The notes under the pieces were generated by a model. The model had not been told where the DNA came from, ran no database searches, and worked only from the letters and a program-made list of their open reading frames with translations. Made by a program: the position numbers and the translations under genes. DNA of 64,000 nt from Hydra vulgaris (taxonomy: Eukaryota > Cnidaria > Hydrozoa > Anthoathecata > Hydridae). Shown here in pieces: positions 23,150 through 33,480 of the stretch (its first letter is position 1; each line of letters begins with the position of its first letter). Where the stretch lies: positions 37,037,001 to 37,101,000 of the forward strand of contig NC_088924.1 in the NCBI RefSeq assembly GCF_038396675.1. The letters are read 5' to 3'.

Positions 23150-23317
23150 GTAGACAGAGCCGACAACACCGGGGTGTGGGGTAAGGATATGCTTGTTCCC
23201 CTTCCACTTTTTTCTAAAGGACTTTTTTTTCTAAAAAAAAAGATTCTATATATAGAAATTTTTTTCCAAAAATTGACGATTGAGCCCCTCCACTTCAAAA
23301 CCCATGTCGTTGGCCCT
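23150..23317. repeat. Dispersed repeat fragment (second copy, see 14770)
   Basis: Same block order as 14770-14945. The RAG1-related transposon inserted at its end: the left flank ends CCCTGGTAG immediately before the element's CACACCC terminus. Confidence 0.5.
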
Positions 23318-23322
23318 GGTAG

Positions 23323-23603
23323 CACACCCTGTAAATATCCATGGCTAACATCACCCGAAAGGACCGAACAAATCCTTTTAGATGGGCATTATATAGACCT
23401 AGTGTGAACATTTAGAGCTGTTTTTGAAATCTTATAACTACGTCCGAGCCATTTTTTTCATTTTTAAGTTATATAAGAAAATAACCCAAATCCAAGATTT
23501 TCCAAAAAAATAAACAGCTCAAAATCATAAATTACAGTGATTTTTTTAAGTTGTAGGTATATAGAGATCATAATAAAATAATTTTAAGTCATTTCAAACA
23601 TCC
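23323..23603 (+). repeat. Left terminal inverted repeat of the RAG1-related transposon
   Basis: Begins CACACCCTGTAAATATCC, runs through GGACCGAACAAATCC and ends CATTTCAAACATCC; the inverted partner is 26378-26659. Just inside, 23621-23676 (GAGCCATTTTTCTCATTTTA ...) is a diverged direct copy of part of the repeat (about 23449-23503, GAGCCATTTTTTTCATTTTT). Confidence 0.92.
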
Positions 23604-23902
23604 AAAAGTTTGTCAGAGCCATTTTTCTCATTTTAACGTTCTATGGTAAAATAAACACAAAGTGTAAAATTCCATAAAGCATATTTTCACAACTTGCTTG
23701 GTCTGGACAATATTTATGATAAAAAATAAACAGATTCTTACATATTGCAAATTTGAGACTAGAATTAAAAGCTTTCTTCACAAAATGCATAATCCAAAAA
23801 CAGTTTTTAAATTTCTCAAAAAATTCTAAAATTTACAATTTCTAATTTTTTTTAGTCCAAAACATATATTTCTGAAAAAGTTGAGTTTGTAGGTGTTGTT
23901 TG

Positions 23903-26045
23903 TTACAGATGCTTGCTGTTATATTCAACAACACAATTGAAGAGTTGTTTTCCATATTCTGGATGAGTTGGGATGCGCTTGTACCGCTCCCAGTGAACCT
24001 TGAACCTTGAATGCATTGCTTCGGTTGCTTGTTCGCTGAAGATTCCGAGGGAGGTTTGATGTTTTTCTACAAATTCAGAAACATGGTAGAAAACAGCATG
24101 GACCTTAGGTGTCACCGATATTGGAAAGAATAGGAAAGAAGTTTTAAACTTCTGAATCATTTCTTTATAATTTTCATGCAGAGTTGTTCCAAAGCATGAA
24201 GTGACAACTTCTTTGAAATGTCTAAGAGTTTCAATGAAACCAAATGCTTGATAGGCACAAGCTTTTTCTGCCATTCTTTGGAGAATGTCAAGGTTTTGCA
24301 AAAGCTTATGACATTCATTGCCAGCAAAGTGTCCGCCATGGTATGGCTGGAGCTGAATGTGCAGCAAAGTTGGCCATTCTTTAGCACCAGGCCATAACTC
24401 AGAAAGATTCTTGAAAAGATGATTGACAATTCCAAGAAGAAGATGGAGTTCCATTGGTGGAATCACATCCAAAATGAGTGTTGAGTCATCGATTTTAATC
24501 AGTGGTGGATGGATTACATTGTCAAAATCTTTTGCTGATTTTGTATCCGATCCAGCTGCAACATAGGCTTCAAATCTCTCCTTGATTGATCCAAAACTTC
24601 TGGATGTTCCACATTCTGAGAGATTGTCAGAATCAATGTTGCACCAGCAACAAGGGTGTTTGCTTGAATGGGATTGAATTCCGCAAATGATGTTGGCCAT
24701 CTTGAGATCGCATGAAATGCAGAAAGAAACATCATTTAATTGAATGATGTTCATCATCAATTTGACGTTCTCATATGTTTCAGAAACATTTTCAGTGATG
24801 GCAACTATGAGCTGCCGTTTGACACCTGTGTCTCGGGCAGATGAGCTTGTCAGCAAGCGAAGACTTTTTTGTTGAGGACTTCTTGTTTCATCATCTTCAT
24901 CAGTTACCTTGATAACTGCTAAGCTCATTTTCAAGAATGATCCTCCTCCATCAATGCCAAGCTTGACAAAATGATTGGAGCCGTATTCCCTTGACAACAA
25001 CACCTTGTTGGTTAAGTCCTCAAGATTTTTGCAGTGAATGATTGTTCTCTTCTCTTCAGCTTTTCCTTTTTCTGCTGAAATGTTGACAACTGATAGTTGA
25101 AAGAAATCATTCAACGATTTTCCTACAGCAGCAAACTTTTGCTGGAAAAATGGCTCAACTAGTCGAGTTTCTGTTGCTTTGTTAAGTGTTGAGCAAGTTG
25201 TCGCATTCCTGTGTTGGATAGTCCTGTGTTTAACTGAACATTTAACAAGCTTTGTATTGTAAGTGTTGAACTGGTTGATTTGCGTGCAAATGCTGAGCCT
25301 AAAAAGCAAATGAAATAAATTTAACAATTTTTTGTTACTTGTGAATGATTACAACAACAATAGTTATGAGTAAAAGTGATTCCCACAGAAGTTTATTATT
25401 ACCTGGTGTTAATGGAAATAACTGCCCTCCTCTTGCTTGACTCAGCCGGACAGTTCCTCCAGGAGATGCATCCTTTGAGCTGATGATGGCAGATGCAATT
25501 TGCTCACCACCAACAGGATCTGACTGGACCAATGCTTGCAAGTTTTGGTGTCTTGTTCCGATTGTGCATGAATGTCTGAAACCTCTTGCAAGAATGGACA
25601 AACATTGTGCGCATCTTTTCTCTGATGACTGTAAGCGGGACTTTGGTGAAGAGCCAGGCTTAGAAGATTCACCTTGGTCAAGGTTTCTGTTCTGTTCTTT
25701 TGGTGCCAAGGGATGTTTCTAGTTGAGCTTGAGTTTTGCTATTTGGCAAATGAGGCAGTCACATGGACCAGATGTTCGTGTCAAAGGCTTGACAGTGATT
25801 GCAGAGAAGTTGTAGATTGCAGGAAGTTAAACACTTATGTCCCCAGCATCTCTTTTTTGCAAGAGAGTTCGGCAAGCATTGCAAATAGCCTGTGCGACTC
25901 TTTCATCTGCAAAGTCAATGTCTGTTTTCAACAATTTGTGAATTCTTCCAATGATAAAGTCATTAAACTCTCGGTCTCCTTTCCTCATGCAAAGAAAACA
26001 AACAGACTTTCTGCATTCTTCATGTGTTTTTGCTTTATTTGGCAT
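23903..26045 (-). pseudogene. Two-exon transposase gene with RAG1-like N-terminal Cys clusters, broken by 2 stops and 1 frameshift
   Basis: ATG at 26045 (minus). Exon 1 to 25403, intron 25299-25402, exon 2 to the stop at 23903; about 680 codons. N-terminal Cys clusters: CRKSVCFLC, then AICNACRTLLQKR, CDCLICQIAK and RCAQCLSILARGFRHSC. Their order recalls the zinc-binding RAG1 N-terminus. Exon 2 contains VKLGIDGGGSFLK, CISCDLKMANIICGIQS, HPCCWCNID (CxxC), MELHLLLGIVNHLFKNL, YHGGHFAGNECHKLL and SVTPKVHAVFYHV...SEQATEAMHSRF. I propose the Asp of GIDGGG, the Asp of SCDLK and the Glu of SEQATE as a D-D-E set; this is inference. Lesions: TAA at 25827-25829, TAG at 25719-25721, and a one-base frameshift near 25170-25195, where the frame ending QLAQHLTK must switch to ATETRLVEPFFQQ. 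All else is open, so decay is recent or partly sequencing error. Confidence 0.75.
25299..25402 (-). other. 104-bp intron in the RAG1-related transposase gene
   Basis: On the minus strand the donor is CACCAG|GTAATAATAAAC and the acceptor TTTGCTTTTTAG|GCTCAG. Splicing joins LFPLTP to a Gly codon and continues SAFARKSTSSTLTIQSLL, NTGLSNTGMRQLAQHL, which is coding-like. Without splicing the frame runs into intron sequence. Confidence 0.7.
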
Positions 26046-26377
26046 TTTTGATGCTTTATGTCTTCATTTTAAAAAATGATCTTCATTCAACAAGGAAAAA
26101 TAATTATGAATGTTTTTTATTTCATAAATTTCATGATAATCTTTATGTGTACACAATTTTTTTGTGTACATAATCTTATTGTGTACTTCATGCCAATGGA
26201 AGGGGGATGACAGGGAAGGATTTAACCCTTTTTAATTTGAAAAGTTAGTGCGTGCGTGCGTGCGTGTGTGCATGCGTACATGTACATAAAATCATTGCTG
26301 ATGCTTAGTCATTACAAAGTAATTAAATTCAAATGAAATTCATTTTTTTTAATTTCCAATAATTATTTGACCTTCTG

Positions 26378-26659
26378 GGATGTTTGAAATGACTTAAAAT
26401 TATTTTATTATGATCTCTATATACCTACAACTTAAAAAAATCACTGTAATTTATGATTTTGAGCTGTTTATTTTTTTGGAAAATCTTGGATTTTGGTTAT
26501 TTTCACTATATAACTTAAAAATGAAAAAAATGGCTCGGACGTAGTTATAAGATTTCAAAAACAGCTCTAAATGTTCACACTAGGTCTATATAATGCCCAT
26601 CTAAAAGGATTTGTTCGGTCCTTTCGGGTGATGTTAGCCATGGATATTTACAGGGTGTG
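26378..26659 (-). repeat. Right terminal inverted repeat of the RAG1-related transposon
   Basis: Reverse complement of 23323-23603 with only a few differences, such as TATAGTGAAAAT against TATAAGAAAAT and one-base indels. It ends CAGGGTGTG directly before GTAG. Confidence 0.92.
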
Positions 26660-26663
26660 GTAG

Positions 26664-27845
26664 AAAAAAAAAATTGAAACTCGTGTTTAAAACAATTTCT
26701 TTAAAAATTTATTTGTATTTTCCTATTATGTTTGTTTGTTTTGTAGTTTACTTCGAGTCGCTTTTAAGTTTAATAAAATCTCTCAAGAATTGTATTTGTA
26801 TTATTTAAATGCAATTTAAATGTTATTTATGCAATTTTTTAGTTTCAAAAAAGATTAAAAAAAGGTTTGTCTTAATTGCAGTAACATTACTTAACAATAT
26901 TTTTGATGATTCATTTGAATAATATGTCTTTGAAACGGAAGTTATCTAGTGTGGAAGGAAAAAGTTTAATAAAGAAAAGATTGGTATACTATTACTTTAT
27001 TCTATTTAAGAAGCGTTGTCTTATTAACTTCTCTACTGTTAAGAATACATCTTTTCTTAGCCTGTAGCAAAAGATGTATTCTGTAGCCTGTAGATGTATT
27101 TTGTAGCCTGTAGTAATAGCAGTCGTTTGCAACTACTGCAACTACTACCTTTTTACAAGGTACTACTTCAATTCCTAGTGGTTTTGACAATACTTTAGAT
27201 CCTGTCATTACTTCTTCTTATTCTTCTTCTGTTGGCGCTGCATCTATGATTACTTCGGCTTGATGTAACTCTAGATGCAAACTTTGTTCCCTTTTCTTGT
27301 TTTCTTTAACTTTTTCAAATACAATGTTTTCAAATTCACATACGAATTTGAAAATATTGTATTTGAAAGCCATATTTTATACCATAAAAAACATATTTAA
27401 GTAATAAATTTCCACAGAAATCTTCCGTGAAATTACGAAAAGTTACGTGAAAAATAAGAACTAGTATCATCAGTTCGCTGTGTAACTTAACTTATATAGA
27501 AATGTTCTAAATAATATTCGGTTTATGTTACCGTGTTTGAAATATTCAAGCAATTTGCATTTCATTTATAATATATCCATGCATCGGGCCGTAGATACAC
27601 AGATTTCTTATTTAAATATTTAAAACTCCGGTTGTTTAAAGTTTTTTTACCTTTTTTTTACTTGAAATGAGTTACAATGTGTGCAATACGGCAGCGAATA
27701 CATGGTATTTGATACCTTAAAGTAAACTTATGGAATCCTAACGTTTTTCTATTTCGCTCAATGTATATGAAATTAGTATTACAACAGAATTATGTTATTC
27801 ATTTAAGAGGCAGGTTGCTTGCGTCCCTCCTCATCAAAGCCTCCC
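26664..27845. other. Non-coding with one small unexplained ORF
   Basis: A minus-strand frame (about 27373-27226) starts MAFKYNIFKFVCEFENIVFE and ends IDAAPTEEE-stop. In the same frame it continues after the stop as EVMTGSKVLSKPLGIEVVP. I do not recognise it. It contains the inverted repeat at 27313-27368, so it may be a repeat rather than a gene. Confidence 0.3.
27313..27368. repeat. Inverted repeat, 25-bp arms with one mismatch
   Basis: TTTCAAATACAATGTTTTCA plus AATTC, then a 6-base loop ACATAC, then its inverse with one change (AATATTG for AACATTG). It lies inside the small ORF described for 26664-27845. Confidence 0.8.
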
Positions 27846-27849
27846 AGTT

Positions 27850-28800
27850 TAAATAAGTTGTTCACGTCCAAGAAAATACTTACCACTAGCGCATACGGAA
27901 TAGCTCTACCGCTTGTACATATATTTGTAGCTTCTATTGAGTTTAGTGAACTACCTGTTTAGTTAAAGTCAGCCTATGTTAGTCCTCCATTTAGAAAAGG
28001 AGGTAAACTATCGCCTTTAAATTATTGCCCAATTTCACTTACTTACAAGGTATAGAACGTTGAAGAGGTTGTGCTCAACCCCTTCAAGGTGCAAGAGTTA
28101 ATTACGAATTTCCTAAATCCTAATAACCTTTCAAAAAATCAACACGGATTTTTTAAGAAGCTCTTGTTCAACTAACCTTAATGAATCATTAAACGCAATA
28201 TTATATTATTTATATTAAAATATACCTGTATATACATATGTATATAATATACTTAGGCTTCGCAAAGCCATTTTATTTGGTGCCCCATAAAAGACTACTC
28301 CTGAAACTTAAATGTTATGGGATTTCTGGTACATTGTTAAAATATATGAAAGTATTTCTAAAAAATAGAAGGCAAAGAGTTGGGAAAAATTGTATCATCT
28401 TGGAAAGATATATGCAGTAATGTGCCGCAGGGCTTTGTTATTGGCATTTGTATATAAATATATAATATTTTAAAGATATATGCCAAAAGTATCATCAAGG
28501 ATTGATTGTGAAACAAGTGTTAACCTATTTCAAACTGACTTAGATTAAGCTGTCAACTGGTTCATCAAATGGCAATTAAAGTTTAGTTTTAAGAAGTGTT
28601 TGATAAAGCACTTTAGCAAAAATAACCCCAAAAAAATTTATTTTATGCAAAAATAAATTTTTTTTATTTTTGCGTGTCACTGTCGCTAAAAAAGATCTGA
28701 CTTAAAATAGAAAAATCAAGTAACTCTATGTGCAAGTAAAGCAAATAAAAGTTTTGGATATTTTAAAGAGTACATTTATTAGGTTTAAAGAGTCCATATC
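27850..28800 (+). pseudogene. LINE reverse transcriptase remnant (CR1/Jockey-like)
   Basis: Plus strand pieces in order: LKSAYVSPPFRKGGKLSPLN and YCPISLTYKV (RT motifs 1-2, about 27965-28050), NLSKNQHGFF (about 28120), GFAKPFYLVPHKRLLLKLKC followed by YGISGTLLKYMKVFLKNRRQ (region of motif A, about 28254-28373), VPQGFVIGI-like motif B (about 28421), then WFIKWQLKFSFKKCLIKHFS (about 28558) and an ASKANKSFGYFKEY piece (about 28737). The motif A catalytic Asp has been lost (GFAKPF for DFAKAF). Stops and frame changes throughout; a dead copy. Confidence 0.65.
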
Positions 28801-28806
28801 TTAAAA

Positions 28807-29037
28807 ATGAAATTAATTATTTCGAAAATGAAATTAATTATTTCGAAAATGAAATTAATTATTTCGAAAATGAAATTAATTATTTCGAAAATGAAATTAA
28901 TTATTTCGAAAATGAAATTAATTATTTCGAAAATGAAATTAATTATTTCGAAAATGAAATTAATTATTTCGAAAATGAAATTAATTATTTCGAAAATGAA
29001 ATTAATTATTTCGAAAATGAAATTAATTATTTCGAAA
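28807..29037. repeat. 21-bp minisatellite, 11 identical copies
   Basis: ATGAAATTAATTATTTCGAA plus A repeated 11 times without any difference, giving an open frame of MKLIISK repeats. Perfect identity implies very recent expansion. The ATG of each unit is coincidental; I see no promoter, splice or family evidence for a protein. Confidence 0.95.
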
Positions 29038-29078
29038 AAGTATTGTGCTATAATAATAATATCGCCACTAAAAAGATT

Positions 29079-29226
29079 AGGTTATGAGAAACAGTGGCGT
29101 GGGAAGCCCTAGGTTATGAGAAACAGTGGCGTGGGAAGCCCTAGGTTATGAGAAACAGTGGCGTGGGAAGCCCTAGGTTATGAGAAACAGTGGCGTGGGA
29201 AGCCCTAGGTTATGAGAAACAGTGGC
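29079..29226. repeat. 32-bp minisatellite, 4.6 identical copies
   Basis: Unit AGGTTATGAGAAACAGTGGC plus GTGGGAAGCCCT, period exactly 32 bases, starting only 41 bases after the 21-bp array ends. The first four units are identical; the fifth is cut after GTGGC. Confidence 0.95.
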
Positions 29227-29429
29227 TTAGAAAGGTTTTTAAATGTTTGAAATAACCAATTTTTAAACATAAAAAATATTCCAAACTTTTTTACATTTAT
29301 ATATATGACGAAAAGGTTTTCCACAAACAAAAAATTACTGTAATAGGAAAATGAGAAAAAGAAACCCTAAAATCTAGGCCTTCCATATACGAGAGGACAG
29401 TTGAATTATTTATTTTTTTCTAAATATAA

Positions 29430-29612
29430 ACAAGTTGTGTATTCATCGACAGATTTCAAGTTTTATGTTTAAATTATTCAGTGTTCAGATTTTATGATCA
29501 TGTAAAGAACAACCCCCCTTAATTTAAAGAGGTAACAAACTTTACATGGTCATAAAAACTGAACACTAAATAATTTAAACACAAAAAATTTGAAATCTGT
29601 CGCTGAATACAT
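29430..29612. repeat. Palindromic MITE-like repeat
   Basis: Two arms of about 84 bp in inverse orientation. The left arm carries TGTATTCATCGACAGATTTC, TTTAAATTATTCAGTGTTCA and GATCATGTAAAG. The right arm, reversed, carries TGTATTCAGCGACAGATTTC, TTTAAATTATTTAGTGTTCA and GACCATGTAAAG. A short C-rich spacer (AACAACCCCCC) lies between them. Arms are about 85-90% identical by eye. No coding capacity. Confidence 0.75.
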
Positions 29613-29654
29613 AACTAGTTTATATTTATGAAAACATTCTTTAAGTGTTTATAC

Positions 29655-29844
29655 CAGGGGTCGGCAACCAGCTGCTCGCAAGATAAATTTGATGTTAAAA
29701 TTTTGATGTTAAAATGCAGCTCTCTTGCTCCATGCACAAATACTATTATAATATTGAAAACAAGTTTGTAGCTCTTTAAAAACTGGAAAAATCTTATATA
29801 TTGAAAGCTTTGGCTCTTTCGTCTTAAAAGATTGCCAACCCCTG
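29655..29844. mobile_element. Non-autonomous hAT (MITE) with perfect 8-bp target duplication
   Basis: Begins CAGGGGTCGGCAACC and ends TTGCCAACCCCTG, its near inverse. GTTTATAC flanks both sides exactly (29647-29654 and 29845-29852). The ends belong to a widespread hAT type whose autonomous members encode ZBED/GTF2IRD2-like transposases. At 190 bp it has no gene. Internal GCAGCTCTCTTGCTCC and GGCTCTTTCG pieces are typical of the family. Confidence 0.9.
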
Positions 29845-30644
29845 GTTTATACAAATTATCAAACATAATAAATTATTTGTATAAACTCCTGGTTTAAACA
29901 AATGCATTATTTTGTTATATTAGAATCTATAAAAAATTATTTGATTTCAATGTGAAATTGAATAAGTCTAAAGTTAAAGTAAAGAAGATAAATATTTTAA
30001 TAAATATTTAACATTATCTAGGAATGGTTACTACCTAGGTAAAAAAAATATGCATATTTCTTAACTTACAGATGATTAGTTATATATATATTTTTTATGT
30101 TTGCAATTAATAGTTGTAATATAAAAACATAAAAATATAGCTTTTCATGTGATAGAAGACCTTGTCAAAAATTTTAATATCTACGATTTTTTTATCATAG
30201 TAAGAATTATGGAAAACATTGAGAAATATTATCCTCCATCAAAATTTTAATGTTTCTCTTTGTTCTTTTAAATTTCATAACTGCAACAATTTTTCTATTA
30301 ATGACATAATATCGACTTGCAGTTCTTTGATAGGTAGCGTGAATTTAATTTTTTTACCGTCTATCATGCACTGGAAGAAGTTCAAACCAAAAGTGTTGCA
30401 TGTAGCAACCAATTTTACTTCTTTTAATTTTAGAATTTTATTTCTATTTACTTTTTGTTCAGAGCAAACCTAGGTAATCCTAAATTAATTTTTATATTTA
30501 AAAAATGTTCATCAGCTAAAAGTTGAATTAAAATTTTTTTTCTAAACATTTTTCTTTTAATCACTTTTTCTTAAAATTGTAAACTACTATTATTACAACT
30601 ATTTAAAATGTTTTTTTTTTTCATTTTTTTTTATTTCTAAAGGA

Positions 30645-30662
30645 GGGGTGGGGTGGGGTGGG
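30645..30662 (+). other. G-quadruplex-forming motif
   Basis: GGGGTGGGGTGGGGTGGG: four G-tracts separated by single T, an ideal quadruplex sequence in an otherwise very AT-rich window. A second G-rich block (GGGGAGGGGAAGGGGAGG) lies at about 30726-30743. Confidence 0.75.
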
Positions 30663-31767
30663 AAGAAATAGTTGTTGACATAATAGTATAGGGAGGGTCT
30701 CTGAAATTTAAGAGGTCGTTGACAAGGGGAGGGGAAGGGGAGGTAAAAATTGTCAGAAAATTGTTAACATAAGTAAATTGATAAGGAAAATGTTGTTCGT
30801 TTTTAATTTTTAAAAGTGAAGTTGTCGTCAAGTATAATAGACACGTGTTCCTAATTATATTTTAATTTAAATTAGTGAGCATTTAATTTAAAATGGTAAA
30901 CAATTTATACTAGCGTAGACCTCAAGCTTAAAGTTATGTAAAAATTGATTACTTTTATACTTTAATGTAAGGGTATGACATTGCGTTAGTACAGTGTAGG
31001 AGTTGTCTATTTATTAGATCCTGTCTTCCTTTATTTTTTTTTAATCAGTTAAAAAAAGCTCACCATCACTGTCACTGTCTTTTTCTGCCAGTTAACTACT
31101 GTTAACTAGCAGAAATCTTAGCCATTAGTTTCAAGTGGTTTGCAGCCTTACCGAATCAATCGAATTAGGCTACATCAATCAAATTAGGCTAGTAGTGTTT
31201 TTTATGATTTTCTTACACAAGTGTATTTTTAAGTAGCAGCAATTCAAAAACTGAAACATTATTAAAAAAACCCATAATTTTTTTTCACTTTATACCCCAC
31301 TATTATTATAACCACGTGATCTTCACCATTGAAAGAATCGCAGTTTTTATTCATTTCTAAATAGTGGCAACGTTTGCTATACTGTATAAATTTGATAATT
31401 TTTTGAAAACTAAAAAAAAAAAAGTTTAGAACCCAAAAAACATTGACTTAAAACATCAAACTACAAAAATTAAATCTTATAAAAATTATTCTCAGTCCTT
31501 GCACACGAATTCAATTGTTTCGTGATAACTGATAATACCAGGAATACACGACCAGTTTGAACACTTTTCACATGCAACCTATTAGCTGCGTGTAACTTCG
31601 TCCCAGAGGCTTCCGCGGAATAGCAAAGATGATTGATATGATAGAGATTATAACAACATAATTTTATTCCAATTGCCAGCTCATACAAGTCATTTTTTGC
31701 AACCGCTAGTTGTTGGAGTTTTTAAATTTGCAAAAGCAGAATGGAGGGAAATTGTAGAAGTTTACTA

Positions 31768-31822
31768 AAAACTGTCTGTTACATAAGAATTTAGAAATTC
31801 TTATTTAAGTAACAGACAGTTT
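31768..31822. repeat. Imperfect hairpin
   Basis: AAACTGTCTGTTA and its exact inverse TAACAGACAGTTT enclose a second stem (ATAAGAATTT / AAATTCTTAT). No associated gene. Confidence 0.7.
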
Positions 31823-32885
31823 AATTAAATAAGAATTTCTGATAAGGATTGATAACATATAAAAAATTGATTAGATTAAAATTGATAGCAATTAAAAAAT
31901 ATTTATAGTATCAATATATGGTTGAGTCGTATTTTTGTACATAAACAAAAAAAAGCGAAAACTCAACTAAGAATATTTAAAATTAAAAAGGGTTTTACCA
32001 AATATTATTGCATAATTATGCAACATCATGATAAGCAAAAGAAAAATGTTTTAATATGTCTAATAATAAAAACTCGTTTTTAAAATATTTTTAAATTTTT
32101 GTTCTTTTCTTTTTAATATATTCAAACCTCATTAGCTGATTTGAAAAGTTTGACAAAATCATTAAAAACTACGATTTTGTTTGTGACTGAATTTCTCCCA
32201 ACAAACTCATGTTAGTTTGTAAATAAAGTTTGTAAATAAAGACATGTAGCACTTTGTTTTCTTTTATTGTAACTCTTGTCTCAATAGAACGAAATACTCG
32301 TGGTTAAGGCATTTTTGTAATTAAAAAAGCGCGATAAAAATGAAGTGTAAAAATCAGAGGTTAAAGTAGAATAGAAAGTCAAGTGGAACGGTTTTAAAAA
32401 GTTCAAATTGTTTGAACAAAGGGAAGCCGAATAGCCCTTTCGGGTACGGAATCAGTCCAACAAATTTTTGCTGTAGATGTATTTATTTTAGGTGCTGTAT
32501 TTCGAGGTCTCGCGTGATGACCAATACAACATCTGTCCACAATTATTTGCTTACGTCAAATGTTTTAATTAAATGGTTATATTAAGAAAAAAAACTTTAA
32601 AATGAGCTAATTTCTAGTGTCCAAACAGAAACGTGACAACATAAACAAGAAATAGTTCTGTTTATGAAACTGTTTTAGTAAATTTACAACTTATTGAGTT
32701 TTAGTAAACTTACAACTTATTAATTTAGTTCAAAAAAGTAAAAAAAATATTATATCAACTTGATGCTCTCGCGTTTCGGGCAGAGGGGTTTCAATTTTTT
32801 GGGCTTTTTTTGTTCCCATGCTTTATGCAACTTCATTTTTTTGAAAAGCATCTTTATTTGATATAAGCATTCAAAAGGTTGGAGT

Positions 32886-33073
32886 GCGGCCGTGGCGCAG
32901 TGGTGTTAGAGCGCTTGCTTTAGAAGCAGGAGATCCAGGTTCGATACGAGCTCTCGACATATTTTCGCGTCACGGTAAGTAAGGAGGCGTGCACTTCCTG
33001 GTTAATTGCACTTTCACGGTGCTCTGTGACAAGACCGTTATGTCTTCTTGGGGCACCTAAATAACAAAAAATA
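32886..33073 (+). repeat. tRNA-derived SINE, copy 1
   Basis: Starts GCGGCCGTGGCGCAGTGG (A-box region), with TTGCTTTAGAAGCAGG forming an anticodon-like stem-loop and B-box GGTTCGATACG. The body carries ATTTTCGCGTCACGGTAAG and GCTCTGTGACAAGACCGTTA, and it ends TCTTGGGGCACCTAAATAAC with an A-rich tail. The same sequence recurs at 41141. One extra T in GTGGTGTTAGAG and unpaired T-stem bases show it is not a functional tRNA gene. Confidence 0.88.
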
Positions 33074-33385
33074 GTTTTCTCCTTGAATGGTTAGCTAGCT
33101 CATACAAAAAGTTAGCTATATCAAACACAAAAAAAAATTTTAAATTAAAATCTCAACGAATTGTTTTATTTTATTATAATTTTTTATAGATCATTCATAA
33201 ATTACGCTAGTTTAAATTTAATTGTAAGAAAAAAATAAAAAGTTTTTCCTCGCAGAGTCATAAATTTAAGCAAAAGTTAAAATAGTTTAAATTCAATAAA
33301 AATCAGCGCGCTTATGTGAAAATGATTGACTCTAATGAGATAAATTAGGCGTTGCGTAATTTACGGACAAACCCATTGTAAAAAA

Positions 33386-33480
33386 AAAAATATCAAATAT
33401 AAAAAAAAATCAATAATAAAAATCAAATATAAAAAAAAATCATATATAAAAAAAAATCAAATATATAAAAAAAATCAACT
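33386..33480. repeat. A-rich short tandem repeat (AAAAAAATCAAATAT-type)
   Basis: About six imperfect repeats of roughly 16-18 bases consisting of an A-run plus TCAAATAT or TCAATAAT. Confidence 0.75.

Larger units (their letters stand above)
23323..26659 (-). mobile_element. Complete DNA transposon with ~281-bp inverted repeats and RAG1-N-terminus-like gene (N-RAG-TP-like)
   Basis: Left terminal repeat 23323-23603 and right 26378-26659 are near-identical inverted copies differing by a handful of substitutions and short indels. Both ends begin CACACCCTGTAAATATCC. The 4-mer GTAG directly flanks both sides (23319-23322 and 26660-26663). If the last terminal base is counted as flank, the duplication reads GGTAG (5 bp), so TSD length is 4 or 5. 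Between the repeats lies a single minus-strand gene (23903-26045) with one short intron. CAC termini are shared by CMC, Transib and RAG elements. The coding content makes me compare it with N-RAG-TP, described from Aplysia, whose protein resembles the RAG1 N-terminus. Confidence 0.85.
29890..32880. other. Long stretch without gene
   Basis: AT-rich. Contains G-rich blocks at 30642-30743 and an inverted repeat at 31768. Open frames here are short and unrecognised. Confidence 0.4.

Noticed and set aside
28807..29112. MKLIISK repeat protein
   Set aside because: The open frame follows automatically from a 21-bp perfect tandem repeat; no other coding evidence.
28807..29226. CRISPR-like array
   Set aside because: Repeats are directly contiguous with no unique spacers, in a eukaryotic transposon-rich setting.
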